Notes under the pieces: generated by a model
Seen by the model: only the letters and a program-made list of their open reading frames with translations
The model's database searches: none
Told to the model about the DNA's origin: nothing
NCBI GenBank assembly: GCA_964544885.1
Contig: CAZJDX010000005.1
Location: 109,739 to 173,738 of the forward strand
From: QQVM01 sp964544885
Lineage (GTDB): Bacteria; Bacteroidota; Bacteroidia; AKYH767-A; 2013-40CM-41-45
Direction: 5' to 3'
Length of the DNA stretch: 64,000 bases
Made by a program: the position numbers and the translations under genes
Shown: positions 8,858 through 17,471 of the stretch, piece after piece
Numbering within the stretch: position 1 is the stretch's first letter
Layout: each line of letters starts with the position of its first letter

Positions 8858-9835
8858 GTGAAGAAATTCTTGAAATACATTTTTGTTCTTCTCACAGTTT
8901 ACCTGAGCGCCATTCAAAGCACATCCGGAATATCCGACACAACGGCAATGCTAAGTATTTCTCTTGACGAAGATACAGCAGAGCTGAAAATCCTGCAGGA
9001 CGCTGCCTCTCCGCATAAGCAGAGAACTACATTGGTAGCAGGGACGGTTTTAGGCCTTTATCCACTCAGTATGTACTGGTTGTATAATCAATGGTATCGT
9101 GACTATCCTCAAAGCAGTTTTCACTTTTTTAATGATAATGCGGAGTGGGAACTGATGGATAAATATGGGCATGTATGGGACGCCTATTCCATAGCCAAAC
9201 CATTGATGCACTCTTTCCGTTGGGCAGGCCATGGCAACAAGCGCTCAACTCTTTATGCATGCGGGATATCTTTTCTTTATCAGACTACCATTGAGGTCTT
9301 TGATGGTTTTTCCGCCGAGTGGGGCTTTTCTGCCGGTGATGTAATCAGCAATACCCTTGGCGTATCCGCCTTTGCCGTACAGCAATTGGTATGGGAGGAG
9401 CAGCGCGCTGTGATGAAATTTTCTTTTCATCAGACACAGTACGCAAAATACAGACCGGATCTGCTGGGATCATCACTCCCGGAGAATATCCTGAAGGACT
9501 ATAACGGACTCACATATTGGATCTCGCTCAATCCGCGCTCGTTTATGCCTGCTGAATACCGCTTTCCGCGGTGGCTGAGCCTGGGAATTGGTATAGGCGC
9601 GGAAGGAATGACGGGAGGACACGAAAATCCCGACTTTGCTGAAGGGAAGGCGATACCAAAATTTGAACGTTACCGGCAGTATTATCTGGGACTTGATCTG
9701 GATTTTTCGAGAGTAAAATTCCGTTCAGGATTTCTCAATGGATTTTTCAGAGTGATTAACATTATCCATATTCCAGCTCCGGCCATTGAATTCAGCAAGA
9801 ACAGAAAAGTGAGATGGCATTTGCTTTATTTCTGA
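8858..9835 (+). CDS. DUF2279 family protein (YfiM-like)
   Basis: A 325-residue protein with an N-terminal signal sequence (KKFLKYIFVLLTVYLSAIQS). The central region holds the DUF2279 signature: DKYGHVWDAYSIAKPLMHSF, then GHGNKRSTLYACGISFLYQTTIEVFDGFSAEWGFSAGD with small hydrophobic helices, and NTLGVSAFAVQQ. The family is predicted to sit in the periplasm or envelope; its function is unknown. It starts with GTG four bases after the PorE-like stop, so the AsmA, PorE-like and DUF2279 genes form one operon. The C-terminal third (RYRQYYLGLDLDFSRVKFRSG) looks like beta strands and could be membrane- or outer-membrane-associated. Confidence 0.85.
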   Translation: MKKFLKYIFVLLTVYLSAIQSTSGISDTTAMLSISLDEDTAELKILQDAASPHKQRTTLVAGTVLGLYPLSMYWLYNQWYRDYPQSSFHFFNDNAEWELMDKYGHVWDAYSIAKPLMHSFRWAGHGNKRSTLYACGISFLYQTTIEVFDGFSAEWGFSAGDVISNTLGVSAFAVQQLVWEEQRAVMKFSFHQTQYAKYRPDLLGSSLPENILKDYNGLTYWISLNPRSFMPAEYRFPRWLSLGIGIGAEGMTGGHENPDFAEGKAIPKFERYRQYYLGLDLDFSRVKFRSGFLNGFFRVINIIHIPAPAIEFSKNRKVRWHLLYF

Positions 9836-9848
9836 ACCGGCAAACCTG

Positions 9849-10166
9849 TCAATAGGTATTCATTCCGGTATCAATTTGCTTTGCATAGGCCAGTATGCCA
9901 CCTTTCAGGTTATAGAGATTATTGAATCCAAATCGTCTTTCCAGTTCCGCTACAACTACGCCGCTGCGCCCGCCTGACTTGCAATGAATGATTACCGGTT
10001 TGGTTTTTGAAATCCTGTCCACCTGATCAAATATCTGCGCCATAGGAATCAGCTCACCATTCAGGTTGCAGATCTCATATTCAAAATCCTCTCGAACATC
10101 AATTAGCTGAAAATCCTCCTTTTTGTCAATCTTTATTTTCAGTTCATCAACACTTATTTCCTTCAT
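9849..10166 (-). CDS. Rhodanese-like domain protein
   Basis: A single-domain rhodanese of about 105 residues, likely cytoplasmic, that would carry or transfer a persulfide sulfur on a catalytic cysteine. The fold runs from KEISVDELKIKID through DVREDFEYE to the active-site loop IIHCKSGGRSGVV, in which the Cys and the CKSGGRS loop are intact. A longer reading from 10223 is possible, but residues before the methionine at 10166 do not fit the family and contain the putative promoter, so I use 10166. It diverges from the RDD gene. Confidence 0.88.
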   Translation of the reverse strand: MKEISVDELKIKIDKKEDFQLIDVREDFEYEICNLNGELIPMAQIFDQVDRISKTKPVIIHCKSGGRSGVVVAELERRFGFNNLYNLKGGILAYAKQIDTGMNTY

Positions 10167-10184
10167 GGATCTTTGGGTTTTGTA

Positions 10185-10192
10185 CAAAGGTA
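10185..10192 (-). promoter_or_regulatory. Putative -7 promoter element before the rhodanese gene
   Basis: On the minus strand this reads TACCTTTG, an exact match to the Bacteroidota -7 consensus TAnnTTTG, 18 bases before the chosen ATG at 10166. I see no convincing TTG element at the expected upstream spacing, so support rests on the octamer alone. Confidence 0.4.
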
Positions 10193-10251
10193 AATTTATT
10201 CTATTTTGTCTTAAAATATACATTCAGATGCAGTTTTAAATCAGTTTTATC

Positions 10252-10767
10252 ATGACAGACCCAAGAACAGTAGAAAACAATACTCCCGTATATGCAGGCT
10301 TTTGGCTAAGGCTGGGTGCTCATATTTTAGATCAGTTATTAATTGGCATCGTCAGCTTCTTTCTCTTTGTCCCTTTCTTTATCATGACCGGAATCACGGC
10401 GGGATTCAGCCATCTTGGTGAATTGGACGATGTAGATATAAGTGATGAACAGAAATTTCTTATGCTGGGAGGATTCATGGGATTCATCCTGCTCATGGTG
10501 TTCATCTCCATCATAGCCAACTGGCTTTATTATGCCTTGATGGAATCCTCTTCCCGTCAGGCAACGCTGGGTAAGATCGCATTGGAGCTCAAGGTCACGG
10601 ATATGAGTGGAAACAGGATCACTTTTATGAACGCAACCGGAAGATATTTCGGAAAAATCATCACGGGTATGACCCTGGGTATCGGGTATCTTATGGCAGG
10701 TTTTACAACAAAGAAACAGGCCCTTCATGATATCCTTGCTTCTTGTCTCGTTGTAAAGAAACAGTAA
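10252..10767 (+). CDS. RDD family membrane protein
   Basis: A 171-residue inner-membrane protein of the RDD family, named for conserved Arg and Asp residues. Visible are GFWLRLGAHILDQLLIG in the first membrane helix (R and D present), a second helix around residues 80-100, and the typical LGKIALELKVTDMSGNRITFMNATGRYFGKI segment before a third helix, ending with KKQALHDILASCLVV. The family has been linked to ion or osmolyte transport in some bacteria, but no substrate is visible here. It stands alone between the divergent rhodanese and a GNAT gene 36 bases downstream. Confidence 0.9.
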   Translation: MTDPRTVENNTPVYAGFWLRLGAHILDQLLIGIVSFFLFVPFFIMTGITAGFSHLGELDDVDISDEQKFLMLGGFMGFILLMVFISIIANWLYYALMESSSRQATLGKIALELKVTDMSGNRITFMNATGRYFGKIITGMTLGIGYLMAGFTTKKQALHDILASCLVVKKQ

Positions 10768-10803
10768 TATTCACCTGCTCCGCAAGGAAAATTCCATTGA
10801 TCC

Positions 10804-11283
10804 GTGAATCCGGATATTCAAATACTGTTATTTCGTCCGGAGCTTGCTGTCTGGTTTAAGAAAATTAACCTGGAATGGCTGAACCATTATTATAGTGTCA
10901 CACCGAATGATCTTGAAATTCTGGACCATCCTGACAAGCTTATTCGCGAAGGTGGAAGGATAGTATTTATCAGCTACAAGGGAGAAATTGCCGGTACAGC
11001 AGCACTTGTCAGGAAGAATTCTACGGAGGTTGAGTTGATCAAGATGGGGGTGTCATTTCGTTATCATGGAAAGGGTCTCGGAACTTTCCTGATGGATGCC
11101 GTGCTTCAACAGGCGCGTGAAATGGGAGCCGCTAAGATCACTTTGGAAACTGCCTCCGTGTTGAAATCGGCCATCCGTTTATACCATCGTAAGGGATTTG
11201 AACAAACCGGGCCAGAGGAAGTACATCCGCTCTTTGGCCGGAAAACATTCAAAATGGAAAAATCAATAAAGCAATACTCCTGA
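10804..11283 (+). CDS. GNAT family N-acetyltransferase
   Basis: A 159-residue acetyltransferase that would move an acetyl group from acetyl-CoA to an unknown amine. The acetyl-CoA-binding motif appears in VSFRYHGKGLGTFLMDAVLQQA (the R-x-x-G-x-G/A type loop, here YHGKGLG), followed by KITLETASVLKSAIRLYHRKGFEQTG, which is the usual motif-B strand and helix. The start is GTG at 10804. It lies 36 bases after the RDD gene on the same strand and may share its transcript. The N-terminal region, VWFKKINLEWLNHYY, does not reveal a substrate. Confidence 0.88.
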   Translation: MNPDIQILLFRPELAVWFKKINLEWLNHYYSVTPNDLEILDHPDKLIREGGRIVFISYKGEIAGTAALVRKNSTEVELIKMGVSFRYHGKGLGTFLMDAVLQQAREMGAAKITLETASVLKSAIRLYHRKGFEQTGPEEVHPLFGRKTFKMEKSIKQYS

Positions 11284-11501
11284 ACACTGCAACACGCTGA
11301 AGGAATGCGAAAGTTTATTGGGAACAGGCAGGGATTTCCTTAACAATACGCTTTAATATTATAACGGCACTTACCGCTCTCGCTTACAGACGGAATGAAA
11401 AGCCGGTAACGGAAGCTTAGAAATACTGAACCTGATCTATGCCGATTCATTTTTGAGGTCGAATGTCAGAAACCCGGAGTAACAATCAGGTGTAAACAAC
11501 T

Positions 11502-13529
11502 TCACAGATTTTGTTTTCCGAGAATCTTTTCCAGCTCAATCATTTCATCACGGAGTCTGGCAGCTTCGATAAAGTCAAGCTCCTTTGCCGCTCTCTCCAT
11601 GGATTTACGTGTCTGGGAAATCAGCTTTTTCAATTCATCCGATTTCATGTATTGAACCACCGGATCAGCGGCAATACTCAGGTGTTGGTTTTCCACATAG
11701 GCCGAATCAGGCGATGAAACTGCATCGGCAACTTTTGTTTGTCCCAGAATACTTTCTTTTGAGCGAACGATTTGTTGTGGCGTGATCCCATGCTCTTCGT
11801 TGTATTTCATCTGCTTCTCCCGTCTGCGGTTGGTCTCTTCAATCGTAAGTCGCATACTTTCAGTCACCTTATCGGCGTAAAAGATTACTCTTCCGTTGAT
11901 ATTTCTTGCCGCCCTTCCCGCTGTTTGCGTGAGCGAACGGTTGCTCCTTAAAAATCCTTCTTTATCCGCATCCAGCACAGCTACCAATGAAACCTCCGGC
12001 AGATCCAGTCCTTCACGAAGCAGATTAATTCCGATCAATACGTCAAAATTACCCAGTCTAAGATCGCGGAGCAGTTCAACTCTCTCCAGCGTTTCAACTT
12101 CAGAATGAATATAACGGCAGTTCACATTCAGATTGCTGAGATACTTGCTAAGCTCTTCCGCCATTCTTTTGGTCAGCGTGGTGACGAGCACTCTTTCATT
12201 TCGTTGTACGGTCGTATTGATTTCTTCCAACAAGTCATCCACCTGATTAATACTGGGCCGCACTTCAATTTCCGGGTCAAGAAGTCCGGTTGGTCTGATC
12301 AATTGCTCCACGAGCACACCCTCACTTTGCTGCAGTTCATATTCAGCCGGTGTGGCACTGACGTAAATTATCTGCTTTGGAATGGCTTCGAATTCCTTGA
12401 ACTTTAATGGACGATTGTCCAGTGCGGCCGGAAGACGGAAGCCATATTCCACCAGGTTGAGTTTGCGGGAACGGTCTCCGGCATACATGGCTCTTATTTG
12501 CGGAATCGTAGCATGACTTTCATCCACCACCATCAGAAAATTTTCCGGAAAATAATCCATAAGACAATAAGGTCTGTAGCCTGGCTCACGTCCGTCGAAG
12601 TAGCGTGAGTAATTTTCAATGCCGGAGCAGTAGCCCAGTTCCCTGATCATTTCCAGGTCATAAGTTACGCGGTCTTCAAGGCGTTTGGCCTCCAGATGCA
12701 TACCAAGCGATTTTAAATACTCAACTTGTTTAACCATATCCTCACCGATCTGCCAGATGGCTTCGAGTTGCTTCTCAGGACTGGTCACAAAAATATTCGC
12801 CGGATAAATAGTAATGATATCATGCCTCTCCAGCGTCTTGGCGCTGACCGGATCAATGGAAGCGATCTCTTCAATTTCATCTCCAAAGAAATTGATGCGG
12901 TATGCAATGTCACCGTATGCGATAAAAATGTCGACAGTCTCACCGCGTACTCTGAACTTACCTCTTGAAAATTCCGTATCCGATCTTGAGTAAAGGGAAG
13001 TGACCAGCTTATGCAGAAAAGTATTCCGGCTGATCTTTTGTCCTTCACGGATGCTGATTGTATTGCCGGAAAGATCATCTGGATTTCCTATTCCGTATAT
13101 ACAGGATACCGAACTCACTACCAGTACATCCTGCTGTCCTGACAGTAATGAGGTTGTCGTGCTCAATCGCAGCTTTTCAATTTCCTCGTTGATGGAGAGG
13201 TCTTTTTCAATATAAGTATTGGTAGTGGGGATGAAGGCTTCAGGCTGGTAATAGTCATAGTAACTCACAAAATATTCAACCTTGTTATGGGGAAAAAACT
13301 GTCTGAACTCACCAAAGAGCTGGGCAGCCAGGGTTTTATTATGACTTAGTACAAGTGTCGGTTTCTGTATCTTCTCGATCACATTAGCGATGGTGAAAGT
13401 TTTACCTGAGCCGGTAACACCCAGTAAGGTCTGTGCCTTATCGCCTCTTTGAATACCTTCAACGAGCTGTCGTATCGCTTCCGGTTGATCACCGGTAGGT
13501 TTAAAAGGAGATTCGATCCTGAAGGGCAT
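11502..13529 (-). CDS. uvrB: UvrABC system protein B
   Basis: Damage-verifying helicase-like subunit of nucleotide excision repair. Features seen: Walker A GVTGSGKTFTIAN near residue 45, the damage-probing beta-hairpin region with YYDYYQPEAF, the DESHAT helicase motif, GINLLREGLDLPEV, TQTAGRAARN, and a C-terminal UVR domain (ERAAKELDFIEAARLRDEM) that binds UvrC. I start it at the ATG 13527-13529 (MPFRIESPFKPTGDQPEAI), giving 675 residues, the family's usual length; a frame extends to 13595 but runs into the upstream terminator. It is separated from aroE by that terminator and so probably has its own promoter. Confidence 0.97.
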   Translation of the reverse strand: MPFRIESPFKPTGDQPEAIRQLVEGIQRGDKAQTLLGVTGSGKTFTIANVIEKIQKPTLVLSHNKTLAAQLFGEFRQFFPHNKVEYFVSYYDYYQPEAFIPTTNTYIEKDLSINEEIEKLRLSTTTSLLSGQQDVLVVSSVSCIYGIGNPDDLSGNTISIREGQKISRNTFLHKLVTSLYSRSDTEFSRGKFRVRGETVDIFIAYGDIAYRINFFGDEIEEIASIDPVSAKTLERHDIITIYPANIFVTSPEKQLEAIWQIGEDMVKQVEYLKSLGMHLEAKRLEDRVTYDLEMIRELGYCSGIENYSRYFDGREPGYRPYCLMDYFPENFLMVVDESHATIPQIRAMYAGDRSRKLNLVEYGFRLPAALDNRPLKFKEFEAIPKQIIYVSATPAEYELQQSEGVLVEQLIRPTGLLDPEIEVRPSINQVDDLLEEINTTVQRNERVLVTTLTKRMAEELSKYLSNLNVNCRYIHSEVETLERVELLRDLRLGNFDVLIGINLLREGLDLPEVSLVAVLDADKEGFLRSNRSLTQTAGRAARNINGRVIFYADKVTESMRLTIEETNRRREKQMKYNEEHGITPQQIVRSKESILGQTKVADAVSSPDSAYVENQHLSIAADPVVQYMKSDELKKLISQTRKSMERAAKELDFIEAARLRDEMIELEKILGKQNL

Positions 13530-13593
13530 CGTAGAAGTAAAATTATCCGGAAAAATAGTTAATATTCCCGTGAGAGTTGAAGGGACTGGATAC

Positions 13594-13621
13594 AAAAAAG
13601 CCAGACGGTAAAAGTCTGGCT
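13594..13621 (-). terminator. Rho-independent terminator after aroE
   Basis: On the minus strand a perfect 8-bp stem (AGCCAGAC / GTCTGGCT) with a seven-base loop is followed by TTTTTTG. It sits 11 bases after the aroE stop and before uvrB, so it should end the dedA-aroE transcript. This is one of the two clearest terminators in the window. Confidence 0.88.
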
Positions 13622-13632
13622 GAGAATTTCCA

Positions 13633-14391
13633 TCAGGAATAAACCGGTGTGTTCCAGATCTCCCAGGCTTTTTCAGCCTGCAGTCTCAGCATCCGGAATC
13701 CATTATGAATAAAGGCACCTGATTCCTTTGACTTCTCCAAAAACCTGGTCTGGGCCGGATTATAGATCAGGTCGAAGCACAGATTTTTATGAGTGAGAAA
13801 CTCATACGGAATATTCGGGTAAGATTCGACATCAGGGTACATTCCCAGCGGTGTGGTATTGACAATGATCTGAAAAGCCTTCATGGTATTCTGGTTCAGG
13901 TCGGCATAGCAATAATGAAAACGTGATTCTTCCCTGGTAACAAAGAAGTGTTCAATTCCCAGTTTTCGAAAAACATAACTTACCGCTTTGGCTGAACCGC
14001 CGGTTCCAAGGATGAGAGCCCTGCGGTGATGCGGTCGCAGGATAGGCCTGATGGCCAGTTCGAACCCCCAGGCATCGGTGTTGAATCCGTGCAATTCAAC
14101 CTTTCCCGGATCCTGACGATTGATACGGATCGTATTTACCGCGCCTATCCTCTGTGAAATGTCGTCAAGCTGATCGAGCAGGGGTATGATATCCTGCTTG
14201 TAAGGAATGGTCACATTTAATCCTTCAAGGTCCGGATTCTCGTGTACGATCTTTTTCAGATCATAAATGTTCTGAGTGTCATAATTTTCATAGATACAGT
14301 CTTCCCGACCTTCTCTCATGAATTTTTCAGTAAAATACTTCCTGGAGTAGGAATGCTCTAATGGGTGACCGAATAAACCAAAACGTTTCAT
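13633..14391 (-). CDS. aroE: Shikimate dehydrogenase
   Basis: Reduces 3-dehydroshikimate to shikimate with NADPH. The 252 residues contain the N-terminal FGLFGHPLEHSYSRKYF pattern (the Ser-x-Ser substrate contacts), NVTIPYKQDI with the catalytic lysine, NTDAWGFE with the catalytic aspartate, the nucleotide-binding GTGGSAKAV loop, and a C-terminal helix NGFRMLRLQAEKAWEIW. Slightly short for the family but complete. It lies 23 bases downstream of dedA on the same strand and is followed by a strong terminator. Confidence 0.96.
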   Translation of the reverse strand: MKRFGLFGHPLEHSYSRKYFTEKFMREGREDCIYENYDTQNIYDLKKIVHENPDLEGLNVTIPYKQDIIPLLDQLDDISQRIGAVNTIRINRQDPGKVELHGFNTDAWGFELAIRPILRPHHRRALILGTGGSAKAVSYVFRKLGIEHFFVTREESRFHYCYADLNQNTMKAFQIIVNTTPLGMYPDVESYPNIPYEFLTHKNLCFDLIYNPAQTRFLEKSKESGAFIHNGFRMLRLQAEKAWEIWNTPVYS

Positions 14392-14414
14392 GTCGCAGAT
14401 GAATAGTTAGTTTG

Positions 14415-15068
14415 TTATTGACTGGATGAAGATGAACCGGAGAATTTCGCTTTCAGGAATGCGAAAACCATCGGCAATAATGATAATACGATAATTCCAA
14501 GCACAACCATGGAGAAATTAGCCTTGACGAAAGGGTGGGAGCCAAATGCATAACCAAGCAAGGTAATCCCGCCAATCCACAATGTGTTTCCGATGAGGCT
14601 GAAAGCGACAAAACGTTTGTAAGTCATACTTCCAAGACCGGCAACAAATGGCGCGAAGGTTCTGAGAATAGGCATGAAACGTGCGATGATAACGGTAGTT
14701 CCACCGTGTTTCTCATAGAACTTGTGGGTTCTTTCAATGTACTCCGGATTGATAAGCTTTCGTTTCATCGACATAAGCTTATGGCCTGTGAAATTTCCTA
14801 TAGCGTAATTTGTATTGTCACCTGTAAAGGCTGCGATAAATAATATCGCGATCAGCAGCACTATGTTCAGCGATCCGGCAGCCGCCAGGGCTCCCGCAGC
14901 GAACAGGAGTGAATCTCCCGGAAGGAAAGGCGTAACCACAAGTCCAGTCTCACAAAAGATGATCAATGCCAGAATAAGATAAGTAGCATTGTGATACTTA
15001 CTTACCATTTCCAGAAGGTGTACATCAATGTGAAGGACAAAATCAATAAACTGTTCAATTAACTCCAT
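14415..15068 (-). CDS. DedA family membrane protein
   Basis: A 217-residue DedA/VTT-domain inner-membrane protein; the family is implicated in flipping undecaprenyl phosphate or phospholipids across the membrane. The hallmark is visible: FCETGLVVTPFLPGDSLLFAAGALAA, followed by a long amphipathic region and FIARFMPILRTFAPFVAGLGSMTYKRF, containing the conserved Arg residues, then GNTLWIGGITLLGYAFG. Five or so hydrophobic segments are seen. An upstream TTG-N16-TACCTTTG promoter-like sequence supports the start at 15068. aroE follows closely and may share the transcript. Confidence 0.93.
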   Translation of the reverse strand: MELIEQFIDFVLHIDVHLLEMVSKYHNATYLILALIIFCETGLVVTPFLPGDSLLFAAGALAAAGSLNIVLLIAILFIAAFTGDNTNYAIGNFTGHKLMSMKRKLINPEYIERTHKFYEKHGGTTVIIARFMPILRTFAPFVAGLGSMTYKRFVAFSLIGNTLWIGGITLLGYAFGSHPFVKANFSMVVLGIIVLSLLPMVFAFLKAKFSGSSSSSQ

Positions 15069-15126
15069 TAAGTCAGGTTAAAAAAATATAATTTCGTACT
15101 ATCCAGATAAGTTTCGCAGTGAGATG

Positions 15127-15153
15127 CAAAGGTACTAAACAATGCTCGTGCAA
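15127..15153 (-). promoter_or_regulatory. Putative dedA promoter
   Basis: Minus-strand TTG, a 16-base spacer and TACCTTTG. This fits the TTG / TAnnTTTG promoter form described for Flavobacterium and relatives. A leader of roughly 50 bases would precede the dedA ATG at 15068. Confidence 0.5.
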
Positions 15154-15267
15154 CATAAAATTCACACTTAATTCTCCAGTGATTTCTGTTAATAAAATAC
15201 TAAAATGCCTGAGAAATTTGGTCTAAATTCGTTCTGAATTCTGATTATCCTTTAACAAAGCTAAATT

Positions 15268-16350
15268 ATGAAATTCCGCGAGCATGACAGAGTGAGATTT
15301 CTCAATGATGTTGTAGAGGGAACTGTGACAAGAATACTCTCTAACAGCCGCATCGAAGTTACTGATGATGACGGATTTTCTCATATCGTCCCGGAAAACA
15401 GCGTAGTTCTGATCGAATTCAGTCTTCAGAATGAAGATGTGATTGAAAATAGACCAGAGTCTGAAACTCCTGTTCAGAGCCACACTCAGTCGGAAATTGA
15501 CAAACAGAAGGTAAAAAAGGGAAGTCCTTCCATCGTTTCTTCACTTGAACCCGACGAAACCATTTATGCAGCCGTACTTCTTCAAAATGAGAAGGCTCTG
15601 CTAACCACTGACATAGACCTTTTTTTAGTCAATAATACGGCTTACATCCTCAATTTCACTGCATCAAGACAGTTGGGAAACCTCAGGTTTGGAATCGGGG
15701 CCGCAACCATTCCGGCCAGAAGCGAAAAGTTTCTTGGAATTTTTTCTCAGGATGAATTGCACCGTTTTAACGGATTTGAATTTCAGTTTTTGTTTTTTGG
15801 AGATCAGGAATACAGACCCAGGCCGCCTTTTGTAAAAAGCTTTTATATCAGTCCAAATGATTTTTTACATCCTGACTATCAGACCCGGCTACAGGGAAGA
15901 TCCGGTGAGATACTCCTGATGCCTTTGTACACCTTGCATCAGGAGCCAGAACCCGACCTGGCAGCGCTGGTGGAAAAGTACAGGATGAGTGAACTGGAAA
16001 GCGAGAAGAGGAGTAAAGAATTATCATCGTCCGTTAGAGGCAAAGGATCAAGAGAAAAGTTCGTCATTCTTAACCGGCATAAAGTAGTCGATTTGCATAT
16101 TGAAGAGTTATTGAAAGATACCAGCGGAATGAGCAATGCTCAGATCATTTCATATCAACTGAATTACTTTATGAAAGAAATGGATCAGGCAATAGTACAT
16201 AAATTCCACAAAATTACATTTATACATGGAGTGGGGGAAGGTATTCTGAAAAATGCAATCAGGGAAGAACTCAAAAAGTATCCCGGGGTGAGGTGGACGG
16301 AAGCTCCGGCGGAAAAATTCGGTTATGGGGCAACAGAAATTGAGTTGTAA
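15268..16350 (+). CDS. DUF2027 and Smr domain protein
   Basis: A 360-residue protein of a Bacteroidota-specific type. The N-terminus (KFREHDRVRFLNDVVEGTV) is a small beta-barrel-like segment typical of DUF2027; a beta-rich middle region follows (residues about 90-220), then a charged helix. The C-terminus is an Smr domain: KVVDLHIEELLKD and HKITFIHGVGEGILKNAIREEL carry the D-x-H and H-G-x-G motifs found in Smr nucleases and in the MutS2 tail. It may act on nucleic acid, but MutS2 ATPase parts are absent and the substrate is unknown. Its stop overlaps the next start (TAATG). Confidence 0.88.
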   Translation: MKFREHDRVRFLNDVVEGTVTRILSNSRIEVTDDDGFSHIVPENSVVLIEFSLQNEDVIENRPESETPVQSHTQSEIDKQKVKKGSPSIVSSLEPDETIYAAVLLQNEKALLTTDIDLFLVNNTAYILNFTASRQLGNLRFGIGAATIPARSEKFLGIFSQDELHRFNGFEFQFLFFGDQEYRPRPPFVKSFYISPNDFLHPDYQTRLQGRSGEILLMPLYTLHQEPEPDLAALVEKYRMSELESEKRSKELSSSVRGKGSREKFVILNRHKVVDLHIEELLKDTSGMSNAQIISYQLNYFMKEMDQAIVHKFHKITFIHGVGEGILKNAIREELKKYPGVRWTEAPAEKFGYGATEIEL

Positions 16351-17354
16351 TGGATTCCGTTAAGATCCTCCGGGTTGAAAACCGGTTAAAGATCCGCATC
16401 ATGCGGAACGTTCTGGTTATTGGAATCTTCGTAACCTTTGCTAAATTTTTTGCCTGGAGAATCACTGCTTCCAATGCCATCCTGACCGATGCTCTCGAAT
16501 CCATTATCAATATCGCTGCAGCTGCTTTCGGACTTTTTTCACTGGTATACAGCGCCAGACCAAAAGATGAGAACCATCCCTATGGACATGGCAAGGCTGA
16601 ATTTCTCGCCGTTGGCTTCGAAGGAGCGTTGATTCTCTTTGCCGGTGGCGGAATGATCATCAAAGCGGTCATTCAGCTCTTTGAGCCTCCGGTATTGAAG
16701 GAAATTGAGAGCGGTATTCTCATTTCATCCGCAGCAGGCCTCATCAACTTTTTACTGGGACGATATCTTGTTTTAAAAGGAAAGAGCCTTAGTTCCTCAG
16801 CACTGGTAGCTGATGGTAAACACCTCATCGCTGATACGATATCATCTGTGGCATTGGCCGGCGGACTTATCATTATTCTTTTTAGCGGTTTGTACATTCT
16901 CGACTCTATTCTGACGATCATACTGGGCGCTTATATTCTGGTGGTCGGCTACAGGCTGCTCCGTAACTCCCTGGCCGGTCTGATGGATGAAGCTGACTTT
17001 GGAATACTGGATGATGTGATCAGGGTGTTGGACCGTGAGCGGAAGCCTGCCTGGGTGGATATTCATAATCTGCGCGTGATCAAATATGGCTCCTCAATTC
17101 ATATTGACGCTCACCTGACTTTACCCTGGTATTATAATCTGGAAGCGACGCACCGTGAAGTAAAAGAAGTTGAAGCCATTGTCAGAGGCGAATTCGGAGG
17201 CAGGGTAGAGTTATTCATTCACACTGATCCCTGCCAGACTACTTCCTGTGCTATCTGTATTTTATCTGATTGCAAGGAGCGAAAGCAGGAGCTGGTTAAA
17301 AAACTTGAGTGGGACACAAAGAATCTGTTGGAAAACAAACCACATTCGGCATGA
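16350..17354 (+). CDS. Cation diffusion facilitator transporter
   Basis: A 334-residue CDF-family exporter that moves a divalent metal (commonly Zn, Fe, Mn or Co) out of the cytoplasm in exchange for protons. Visible are the metal-site aspartate segment SNAILTDALESIIN in TM2, the HPYGHGKAEFL loop, ALVADGKHLIADTISS in TM5 with a His and an Asp at the transport site, and a cytoplasmic C-terminal domain with SSIHIDAHLTLPW. A cysteine-rich tail (DPCQTTSCAICILSDC) may bind metal. Metal specificity cannot be read. Coupled to the Smr gene by a one-base overlap. Confidence 0.93.
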   Translation: MDSVKILRVENRLKIRIMRNVLVIGIFVTFAKFFAWRITASNAILTDALESIINIAAAAFGLFSLVYSARPKDENHPYGHGKAEFLAVGFEGALILFAGGGMIIKAVIQLFEPPVLKEIESGILISSAAGLINFLLGRYLVLKGKSLSSSALVADGKHLIADTISSVALAGGLIIILFSGLYILDSILTIILGAYILVVGYRLLRNSLAGLMDEADFGILDDVIRVLDRERKPAWVDIHNLRVIKYGSSIHIDAHLTLPWYYNLEATHREVKEVEAIVRGEFGGRVELFIHTDPCQTTSCAICILSDCKERKQELVKKLEWDTKNLLENKPHSA

Positions 17355-17471
17355 GATTGCCCTTATTCCGGAGAGAGTAATTGGAAGGAAGTCTGCCGGA
17401 CTCAGGGAATTTCTCCCACCCATACACCCAATCACCCGTAAATTTCAGGGTTAAAATCAAAATGCAGAAAA

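Noticed and set aside
11284..11501. 218-base gap between the GNAT gene and uvrB
   Set aside because: I looked for a small ORF, hairpin, tRNA-like fold or repeat and found none that I could support.
13530..13595. Longer uvrB reading frame to 13595
   Set aside because: The upstream codons run into the terminator after aroE and do not resemble UvrB; the standard MPFRIESPFKP start is at 13529.
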